Shown here: in pieces, positions 56,343 through 64,000 of the stretch
How positions within the stretch are numbered: the first letter of the stretch is position 1
Layout: the number at the start of each line of letters is the position of its first letter
DNA from: Hysterium pulicare CBS 123377
Taxonomy: Eukaryota > Ascomycota > Dothideomycetes > Hysteriales > Hysteriaceae
Reading direction: 5' to 3'
NCBI GenBank assembly: GCA_000467715.1
Contig: AJFK01000025.1
Span: 1-64,000, forward strand
DNA length: 64,000 bases
Translations under genes and position numbers: made by a program
Notes under the pieces: generated by a model
Databases searched by the model: none
Seen by the model: only the letters and a program-made list of their open reading frames with translations
What the model was told of the DNA's origin: nothing

Positions 56343-56955
56343 AGCCTAGCTGATGGGGGATCAGCTTTAGATGTACCTGGTTTAGGTTGTAATGACTTAC
56401 TACTGGACTGGAATCACTGGTTCGAATTCTTTGGGAAAGTGAAATTTAGTACAGCGCGATTGCTTCGAGAGTGCTGAAATCGTATCTAGCTCCAGTATCG
56501 TTCGCTTGCCTAACTTAGATATATAAGAGCTAAGTCTGGCATTGAGAAAAGGCTGAGTCGATCACGTGATCAGGCTGATGAGGAGGCAACAAGGCTGCAA
56601 GTCGTGGCTTGCAGATTGCATTCGCCACTCCAGCTTTGCATAGCTTGGCATCCAATGCTTTATCGCGGGGGCAGAATTGGCGTCCGAATAGAAGTTGAAA
56701 CACGGCCCAGAAGTGATCATGTGTTGCACAAACGTTCAATTCAACCTTGGATTACGCCTCGGCGTTCAAGAAGGCGCAGCCAGTAGTATGGCACCACGGA
56801 GTTTGCATTAGTGTCGATTATCTAGCTCGAGGCCGAGCCGTTTCCCAGTTCAGTGAGCCTATGTGTGCTGCATACGTCATCGAAACTACTGCTCTCGACC
56901 CTCGACCCCTCCACGTCGCTCAAATCCTCTTTAAGGTCTTCACTTTGAGCCGAAG
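56343..56955. promoter_or_regulatory. Shared upstream region, MFS transporter / HeLo-ankyrin gene 2
   Basis: 613 bp between divergent starts. It contains TCACGTGATCA near 56560, a near-palindromic E-box-type site. Control of both genes from here is inferred only from position. Confidence 0.4.
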
Positions 56956-59343
56956 ATGCCCACTGGAACCAAATTGACCAGTTTCAGCTCGATGGAGGTA
57001 GTTCAGGGAGTCTCTGCTAGCCTTAGCATAGCCAATGTTGCTGTAAAATTCTCAATCAGTCTGGCCAGATTCATCAATAATGCCAAAACAGCAGGGGACG
57101 CTGCCCAGGCGTTGTGTCGAAAGTGTAAGGCTCTCCAGGATACTCTCGAGATAATCAAAGAAACTTATGAGAATCGGCCGTCATGGAAGTGTCACCCTTC
57201 ATATAAATTCGAAGCTCTGATCTGGCGCCGTATTCGACAGTCAATGAAAACCGGACAAATAGTTTTGGAAGTTTTCAAGAAAGAGCTACGGCCTATTAGC
57301 GAGAGATTGAGGGAACGACGGGACTTGGGGTGGATAGCAAAGGCGCTCCTCCAGCTGTGTATGGATCGGAAAGAATCGCGCATCCAACAATTTGAAAGCG
57401 ATATTGAGACCCACATTCAGCTGATGCAAATGGCTATCACGTGTATCACCGTCAACAGCAGATCATTCGACCCATGGTTTCCATCGATTCAAACAAGCTT
57501 ATCGTACTTGAGTAAATTTTCCACCACGAGCGGCTCCATTGAATCCGTGGCATCCCCGCAGAAGTGCCGAGAACTTACTGAAGCCATGCTTAAGGAATTT
57601 GGAGAGACTAATAACAGTCGAAGACTGAGCTGGGATGATAATACCGAAACGGAGGTGTCTAATGCCATCCTTGGAGGCCAAGCAAGGATTGCGGCAGAAA
57701 GTCCTACTGAAGACGAGCAAGAAGACGTCATGGATCCGACGTTAACAGAGGCAGAAGTCGAAGATCTGAGTACCAAAGACCGCGATTTGCTATTCAACGA
57801 AGCAGTCCTTTCTCCACTGTTGGATTCCATACTGCAGAAGTACGAGGCCAGTATAAACGAGGAAAAGTCACTCGGGAATTACACCAAGGCGGAGGTTTAC
57901 CTAAAACAAAGCCTAACTTTCCTAGAGGAAGTCAAAGACAGAACCGTTATATGGGAGGAGAAATGGAAGAAACTTATGGAAGAGCGTGCTGGTGTGTTTC
58001 GAGAGCTACATAGGAAAAGAGAAGCTGAGGCGATATTGTTGCAACTGTTCCAAGGCAGATCGGAATCCTATGCCCCTCCACAGCAATACCCCATACAACA
58101 GCAAAGTCTTGCCCCTATAGAGCTGAAAGAACTGATAGATAGATCGAGGTGGTTGTACAAAATAGCAAACCTTCAAGTACAGGACCAGGCGCCTTCCCCA
58201 GGAGAAACCAACCAACGGACAGTTGAATATAACCCCGAAGGTTTTGCTAAAGGATCGGTGAAGCTGAGATGGCAGATCTGCACACAGCATAGCTTTTCTA
58301 GTCGGCCGCTTTGCTCTAAGCTCGCGAAGTCGCTTAAGCTCTTAAGTCAGATATGGCAAAAGCAAAACGAAAAGGCGCCTGCTGCAGAATTATTGGAGCA
58401 CCTCTCCCAGCAGCTTTCTGGTATATCTGGGCTCGCAGCTTTGCAACAGGTCTTAGCATCGCCCCCTATTGACCAAAAGGAGTTTGAAGATCCAACTACA
58501 CATCCGGACATCGACCAGCCTGATGAGGACGGGCTGACCCCATTAATATCTGCGATTCGGTTGAAGAGGGTCGGGAAGGTCAAGCGAAAGCTTAGAAAGG
58601 GAGCCAATCTCGAATTGATCTGTCAGGGGAAGACGCCATTACTGCATGCAGTCGAAAGCCGCAATTTCGAAATCCTCCAAGAAATCGTTGGGAGGGGCGC
58701 AATGATTAATTCAACCGCATCGAACGTTGCAGGAAGCTTGAGAACAACGGCTCTCCACCATTCCATAAGGCACAATGCGAATGAGGCCGCGCGTAAATTA
58801 TTGAGTGAGCCATTCAACGCAGATCCTAACCTCTGTGAGGGGTCTGGACATACACCCTTAATGAATGCTGTCATACACGATCGTATCGAGATAGTACAGG
58901 CACTTTTGTCTCATGGGGCAGACCCCATCGCCGCCCCAGGCGAGGAGAGAAAGACGCCACTACACAAGGCAGCTGAAGATGGCAGAATTGGCATTGTCCA
59001 GGCTTTTGCTGATGCGGCTCAAAACAGCGAGAACAGTGAAAGCATTCTCGAGGCCAGAGATTTTCAAGATCGAACGCCCCTTCACTGTGCGATAAAATGT
59101 GAAGAACCAGAGGTTGTACGTACTCTCGCTCGCGCGGGTGCTTTAATTCCCAGCGAAGATCAGCTTCGAACATCACACATTACTCACCGTTTGGAAAACT
59201 TGGTGAACGATCTTCGCAGAACGCGAGATCGCGCTTCTACAGCAATGGCATTGGATTCCAGCAGCGTCTCTCTCGCATCAACACGCTCGAGCCAAAGCGG
59301 GCTTTCGAGGAGACTGACAAGGCTCACCCGTCGTAGTGAGTGA
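56956..59343 (+). CDS. HeLo-like N-terminal domain plus ankyrin repeat protein (2)
   Basis: Single exon, 795 aa from the ATG at 56956; the ATG at 56992 (MEVVQGVSASLSIANVAVKF) may be the true start because the fungal N-terminal domain begins there. Residues 13-230 form this helical domain (FSISLARFINNAKTAGDAAQ, LQDTLEIIKETYENRPS). About 280-390 are paired helices that look TPR-like (NYTKAEVYLKQSLTFLEEV). Ankyrin repeats follow at about 510-735: DEDGLTPLISAIRLKRVGKV, KTPLLHAVESRNFEILQEIV, TTALHHSIRHNANEAARKLL, HTPLMNAVIHDRIEIVQALL, KTPLHKAAEDGRIGIVQAFA, RTPLHCAIKCEEPEVVRTLA. The tail is Ser/Arg-rich. No Walker A motif is present. Same overall plan as the gene at 50648 although sequence similarity between them is low by eye. 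Confidence 0.87.
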   Translation: MPTGTKLTSFSSMEVVQGVSASLSIANVAVKFSISLARFINNAKTAGDAAQALCRKCKALQDTLEIIKETYENRPSWKCHPSYKFEALIWRRIRQSMKTGQIVLEVFKKELRPISERLRERRDLGWIAKALLQLCMDRKESRIQQFESDIETHIQLMQMAITCITVNSRSFDPWFPSIQTSLSYLSKFSTTSGSIESVASPQKCRELTEAMLKEFGETNNSRRLSWDDNTETEVSNAILGGQARIAAESPTEDEQEDVMDPTLTEAEVEDLSTKDRDLLFNEAVLSPLLDSILQKYEASINEEKSLGNYTKAEVYLKQSLTFLEEVKDRTVIWEEKWKKLMEERAGVFRELHRKREAEAILLQLFQGRSESYAPPQQYPIQQQSLAPIELKELIDRSRWLYKIANLQVQDQAPSPGETNQRTVEYNPEGFAKGSVKLRWQICTQHSFSSRPLCSKLAKSLKLLSQIWQKQNEKAPAAELLEHLSQQLSGISGLAALQQVLASPPIDQKEFEDPTTHPDIDQPDEDGLTPLISAIRLKRVGKVKRKLRKGANLELICQGKTPLLHAVESRNFEILQEIVGRGAMINSTASNVAGSLRTTALHHSIRHNANEAARKLLSEPFNADPNLCEGSGHTPLMNAVIHDRIEIVQALLSHGADPIAAPGEERKTPLHKAAEDGRIGIVQAFADAAQNSENSESILEARDFQDRTPLHCAIKCEEPEVVRTLARAGALIPSEDQLRTSHITHRLENLVNDLRRTRDRASTAMALDSSSVSLASTRSSQSGLSRRLTRLTRRSE

Positions 59344-60823
59344 TAGATGGCTTTGAGCTATACCTTGCCCTGCTTCCATGTTCCAGGTCGAGTTCAACGT
59401 AGAGATGATACTCCAGGAGTGCGGAGTGTTTGCTTTCCCGACATGTTGTATACCTTATGCTATATTTGGGCGTTCAAAGGGACAAATTGTCCGAATATAC
59501 CCTTTGGTTAAGAAGAGTTCTCCATCAGGTTTGTTAGTGCTTGCCTCAAATTCTTAGGGTATGCGCACTCATTTGTCGTTGTATTAATATATTTCAAGAG
59601 TTATTTAAGGCCGTTTCTTGTAGCTTGTGTGTGCATGTGCTTCTCGATGCCGTAGAGGTGCCAGTAAAAGAAAGATTAATGCCATTCGTGATTAGAAGGA
59701 CAATGAGGTCGGAGAGCAAGCAAGAACGTGTCCCAGACAGTGACGGGAAATGTGCTAATCGTCGGATGGGGTTAAGGATACAGGGCGTGTGTCCCCATAC
59801 CATCGCAGAACGAAGGTTGACAGCCAGGACGCAGAAGCGGAGAGATGAAGCGAAGTTGTGCCTGCTCCGTAGCACACTAGAGACTACTCCGTATTCATAC
59901 CTAGGCAACCACATCCGAGGGATCCTTCATTGCGCTTCCAACTTGTCCACGTAGTTGGTCCACGGCAATTGCACACTTAAAATCCGAACCATTACGTTGG
60001 GCTGACAGTGACCTTTCTTGGCTGACCTATCCATCAAAGGTGTCGTAAATTCGAAAGATTGATCTGGGGTTCTATGCAAGCCACCCAGTGTAGATCCTTC
60101 GTATTCTAACCGACGTGGTCGTACGCGACCTACACCAGATTATGATCCTTCACCCTTCTGATGTATTAAAACGGTCCTAGTGACCCCATTTGATCAATCA
60201 AGCTACCTTCTGTGTGACCACCCAGGTGTAAGACCTTACCGCAGTATCTGACAAAGAGACTATGTCGTCCCAAATTGAGGAGCTAATGCCCTTGACTCTC
60301 GGGAAGGTCGCCAATGAACTTATCCTCAGGAACTGGTTGTTCCTACGGAATGCTAATGATCTGTTCGTTTCCCGCAGGGCCGCCACATGCGAATCTTCAT
60401 TGATCACGTGCGTGTACCAGGCCCAGTGAACATCAGGAAATTAACGTTCAAGGGAAAAGACGAAAGCTGCAGATCATGTTGACCACAATTGGACTGAGAC
60501 ATAATATGGTGGCGAGAAAGGTTCAGATGTACTAGCCGTGCCAGGGCACTGGCATAAGGTGAGCAGCAGCCAACCATCGTTGGGCCCGGCACGTGTTCTG
60601 CTTTGAAAAAGAGTTTGATTAAGCTCAACCACGTGTAAGCGGTGATTATATCTAAAGCTCTCATTTATGGTTAATTTCATTAACTAATGTAACGGTGTTG
60701 CTTTAATTTTGCGTTGAGTTCTCGTTGGTTTGGGGGTCTGCTTTGAAATCGCTAACTGTATAATGTTGCAGTACCACGATGAAGTCATGGAGGTATTATC
60801 CAGGCGCATGAAGTTCTTTATCA
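59344..60823. other. Intergenic, 1.5 kb
   Basis: No supported gene. A 55-codon frame (60262-60429, MSSQIEELMPLTLGK) and a 137-codon frame (59541-59954) have no recognisable product. One copy of a 29-nt repeat lies at 60605-60633. Confidence 0.35.
60605..60633 (+). repeat. 29-nt direct repeat, copy 1
   Basis: Matches 61341-61369 at 24 of 29 positions; four of the five differences are transitions. The two copies flank the small gene at 60824-61225. Confidence 0.45.
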
Positions 60824-61225
60824 ATGGAGAAGAGATTGTCGCTTGTTCACGGTTTCGCGGTTCTCGAAGGAGAGGAGGTAAAGTTCTCTGAGAAGACTAT
60901 ACCTTCAGGTAATTATAAGGCGCTTTTCTTTCAAGATATGTTCCAGGCTGGCTCTCCAGGTTTGCTGGTGGCTCTGCGAGCTTTCTATGATGGCGATACT
61001 TACGTCGCACTGCCGGGGAACTTCAAGCTTCTGGATCAAATGGTGAGTCAACACCATCTATGGATAAAGAGATGGCTCATAAGGAATTAGTTTATTACCA
61101 TCTTTGGGTTTGTGGCAACAGCTTTTGTGCCTGCTAAGCCGACGACTGTGAAGCGAAAAGGGGAAGCAGCTCTTGAGCAAGCGAAAGCTTCGGCTGGATT
61201 GGGTGGAAACTTCTTCAATCGCTAG
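60824..61225 (+). CDS. Possible small two-exon protein with hydrophobic segment
   Basis: Two exons, 60824-61042 and 61091-61225, joined across a 48-nt GT-AG intron (GTGAGT...ATTAG) that keeps the frame; 117 aa. The first part reads FAVLEGEEVKFSEKTIPSG and MFQAGSPGLLVALRAFYDGD; the join gives KLLDQM followed by a hydrophobic FITIFGFVATAFVPA, then a basic helix (KRKGEAALEQAKASAGLGG) ending NFFNR. I do not recognise the family. An extra 5' exon is possible. It could be a membrane-associated small protein or a chance frame; the clean intron is the main support. Confidence 0.4.
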
Positions 61226-62210
61226 CAATAGTCTTTACATCTACTTTCATCAACAACTTATCGAACATTCCGCTTGTCTAGAATATACTCAAAAGTCAAA
61301 TCATTTGAAGCTATAAACGCATATTCATACATTTACAACTGAGGAAGAGTTTGGTAAAGCTTAACCACGCAGTCAATGCTACACGTATACTTATTAATGA
61401 GAAATATTGATTAGTAAGATACAAGAGTATTAAAAGTATATGTGAATAGCGAAACCCTTTGACTCGAACACAGCATGCCTGGTAGACTAAATTGTCTCGA
61501 GCAGTCACGTGAGTATCACCGCATAGGCTGACAACACCTAAATCTGCCAGCTTTTGCCTGAATGTCAGCTTTTGCCTACATCCTAATTCAAAGAGCTCAG
61601 AGTATCTGCTTTCCGTTATGGCTTATGATTCATTTGCACTTCTGTTTTCTACAGTAATTTCCACGAGCACGTGACTATTATTGTGCAGATGTGCAATGGA
61701 CTGAACGGGGTAATGGTAGAGTGTGGACAAAGTCCGTTCGATTACTTTAAGGGCTACACTAGAATTATTAATATGCCGGGTGAACATATCTGCTGTTGTT
61801 GGGAAGAGAATTAGGTAAATTCACCTCCACCGAAAGCGTGGAAGAGTTGTTGAATGAGGCGCACGAACGCTGCGACACCATTACTGCATAGACCTGATTC
61901 AAACGGCCCTCAAGCGTCTTTAGTGCCGCTCGCCATAGAACTTTGCTTTGGGATATGCTTCTAGATCGTCGCGCGTAGCCTGAGGCTTTCCGCCCCCAAA
62001 TGTTTCAGCCAATTAGGAAGCTGATCCAAAATCCCACGCCTTTCCTCCTTAAACACGAACCAATTGCAGCTAAGCACGACGTAAAGCTAGCGTGAAATTA
62101 GGAGGGGTCTTTACTCAGGTAACAAATTGCTATCTTTCGACCCCTCCTCAGCCACGTCCTGTAGCCAACACCGCCTGCACATACTCCATCATCTTCAAGT
62201 TATCGGTTCT
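61226..62210. other. Intergenic, promoter of GTPase gene
   Basis: 985 bp. It holds the second copy of the 29-nt repeat (61341-61369), a 12-nt direct repeat (CAGCTTTTGCCT at 61548-61559 and 61566-61577) and two CACGTG-type sites (near 61505 and 61668). No gene seen. Confidence 0.4.
61341..61369 (+). repeat. 29-nt direct repeat, copy 2
   Basis: Partner of 60605-60633 (24 of 29 identical), in the same orientation. Confidence 0.45.
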
Positions 62211-64000
62211 ATGAAGCTAAAATTTCCTCGTTTCAGAAGACGCAAAAGCAAGATGTCGTCAGAAAAGATCGCTTACGAACCTGTGAGCGATGAAAAAGTA
62301 GTCCATAATCCTCCCCAAGTCTCAGAGAAAGAGACGTACCGGAATCCCTATGGAAACTACAAAGAGACTGTCCCGGCGTACTCGCCGGCATACTCTATAC
62401 CTGCAGACTCTATACCTGCAGAATCATCTTATTCTACTCATTGGAACATAAGAGATACTCATCCGAAGGCGGAAACGACTCGTCCAAAGGCGAGAAATAC
62501 TCATTCAAAGACAGCAGATCCAGTCAAGGCATTCCCCGCCTTGGCAGTAGCCGTGGCTGTCCTCATATTGGCGGCATTGGCGAAGCTGGTTTACTTTTCT
62601 GGATCCTCCGATGCGGCAGAATGTGTTCCATCTTTAACCGAGTTCCAACCTTCAGGTCCCATCATAGCTGTGATGGGCGGTACGGGAACAGGGAAAAGTT
62701 CTTTTATTCGAGATCTACGGGGTCGAGACAGCAAAGGCTGTCTTCCGAAGATCGGACATGGGCTACAATCCTGTATGTTTTTGTCCTCGGCCTTGCATTG
62801 GACCCTTCTTAATATTTATAGGCACAAAAAGCGTTACCTGGTATTCGGCTTCCCTTAACGGGCAAGCCCTTTCAGTCCTGGACACACCTGGATTTGACGA
62901 TATTGCATTGTCGGATTCGGCCATCCTTCAGGATCTGGCGACCGAGCTAGCTTCAATCTATCATGGACGACGCCATCTGGCAGGTCTCATTTACCTCCAT
63001 GACATCTCAAAGGTGAAGATGGGTAGGGCTTCGTATAAAGTAGGTCCTCGTTTTTCTCTCTGCATGTTTAATAAGATCTTCGACAACTAACACTATGTTT
63101 AGAACCTACAACTTTTCCAAAAACTAGTTGGATCCGAGAGCCTTAAGAATGTTATTCTAACCACTACACACTGGTCATCCGCAGATAGTAAAGATACGCG
63201 TGGCCGAGAAAAGGAGCTCAAATCTTCTTTTTGGCAACACATGGTCAAACATGGCTCCCGTGTGTCTCGTCACGACGGAACAGTAGATTCAGCGCAGAAG
63301 ATTGCGGGACAATTAATTAAAAGGCCGCCAATTGTGCCAAAGATAACCGACGAGCTTGTGATGCAGAATCTGCGCTTCAACCAAACGGAAGCGGGGAAAA
63401 TGGTCAGCGAAGGTTTGGAAGCTTTCGGTTCAGATACAGCAAGCGAAATCACCAGTATCAATGACCGACTAAATGAAATGACAAAGCAGAGAGAAAAGGA
63501 TGCACTGAAAGCCGAGGAGGAGAAAAATCGTCTGGAGCAAGATCTTCGTGCAGCTGTCCAAGAAGCTGCGAAGAGGGAAGGGGCCAAAAAGGAGCTGGAG
63601 GCTTTGAACAAACGGCTTGAAGACGAGAAACGAGAAAGGGCTAAGGCTACGGAGGAGCTGAAAGAGGAGCGAAAGCGGTATGAGAAGATACTCCGGGAGA
63701 CCGCAGAAAGTCAAAAGCAGCTCCAACAAGCCCTGAAAACCCGGCCATCCCACTCCGATTCTCGTACTAATAGCGACTCAGAACTATATAAGCTGAATTC
63801 AGGTTCGCCATTTCCACGCTTCTTGGGCATCTTCTGCTGGGTAGTGGAGACATTATGCAAAATAGCAAGAATTTTCATCGTCGGGGGTGGGAATGTAGCT
63901 CCAACCAATTCCGTCATATTCTGGATCTTAGCCGAATGGGGTTATTGGATCCTGTTTTCTTACCTCTTCTTCACCGGCGGACCGAGCGTATTCCCTTTAT
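62211..64000 (+). CDS. Membrane-anchored AIG1/GIMAP-like GTPase (partial, cut by window edge)
   Basis: Three exons seen: 62211-62772, 62822-63039 and 63103 to beyond 64000, joined in frame. A basic start (MKLKFPRFRRRKSK) and Pro/Ser/Tyr-rich region lead to a hydrophobic segment (FPALAVAVAVLILAALAKLV, about residues 108-127). The G domain follows: G1 GGTGTGKSSFI (156-166), the segment SCTKSVTWYS (G2 region), G3 DTPGFDD (208-214), and TTTHW where other GTPases have the G4 motif, a change usual in the AIG1/fungal branch. Then a long charged coiled coil (about 345-460) and a hydrophobic C-terminal part (FLGIFCWVVETLCK; VIFWILAEWGYWILFSYLFF) that can span the membrane. The gene has no stop inside the window. 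An in-frame ATG at 62253 is an alternative start. GTPases of this type are thought to form membrane-bound oligomers. Confidence 0.86.
62392..62421 (+). repeat. Perfect 15-bp tandem duplication in the GTPase gene
   Basis: Two exact copies of ACTCTATACCTGCAG, coding for SIPAD and SIPAE in the Pro/Ser-rich N-terminal region. Length is a multiple of three, so the frame is kept. Confidence 0.85.

Noticed and set aside
50648-59343. The two HeLo-ankyrin genes as full NLRs
   Set aside because: No Walker A/B motif found between the N-terminal domain and the repeats in either protein.
59541-59954. 137-codon frame downstream of HeLo-ankyrin gene 2
   Set aside because: No homology, a poorly placed start and a competing frame on the opposite strand.
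1-64000. CRISPR arrays, insertion sequences, LTR elements
   Set aside because: No regularly spaced repeats, terminal repeats, transposase, integrase or reverse-transcriptase motifs were seen, as expected for gene-rich fungal DNA.

Overview
The window is nuclear DNA of a filamentous ascomycete (Pezizomycotina). The signs are short GT-AG introns (about 47-190 nt, often with a CTAAC/CTGAC branch site), fungal-only families (con-10, HET, Zn2Cys6 regulator, DUF1770/Atg43, HeLo-like ankyrin proteins, Atp12, class II PDE) and short head-to-head promoters. I cannot fix the class from the sequence; Leotiomycetes or a near relative is a guess. No tRNA, rRNA, CRISPR array or intact transposon was found.

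0-2 kb: calcineurin B and an Atg43-like mitophagy receptor, head to head. 2.6-10.9 kb: four BTB genes of one family, two short (+) and two long with disordered N-termini (-), all ending in a Cys/His motif. A cox2 fragment of mitochondrial origin (NUMT, with a mitochondrial TGA-Trp codon) and a gene fragment lie between the pairs. 11-26 kb is gene-poor: a possible small secreted protein, a 385-aa protein with a weak nucleoside-phosphorylase look, a DCD-fold dUTPase-like enzyme and one conserved Gln/Pro-rich gene between two 4.4-kb spacers.

26-36 kb is housekeeping and metabolism: mitochondrial ribosomal protein uS9m head to head with eEF1B-gamma, low-affinity cAMP phosphodiesterase, an HSL-type alpha/beta hydrolase, an SDR whose active-site Tyr reads His, and con-10 with a strong TATA box. 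38-39.4 kb is a broken HET gene. 40-50 kb: a 1046-aa Zn2Cys6 regulator head to head with ATP12, then a long oxysterol-binding protein (ankyrin-PH-FFAT-like-ORD).

50.6-64 kb looks like an allorecognition/innate-immunity neighbourhood: two HeLo-like-N plus ankyrin proteins without a NACHT/NB-ARC ATPase, an MFS sugar transporter between them, a small possible membrane protein, and a membrane-anchored AIG1/GIMAP-like GTPase cut by the window edge. This block is the best candidate for an under-described system; the BTB array is second. Gene models (exon boundaries) were assembled by hand from reading frames and splice consensus, and every multi-exon model given closes in frame unless stated.
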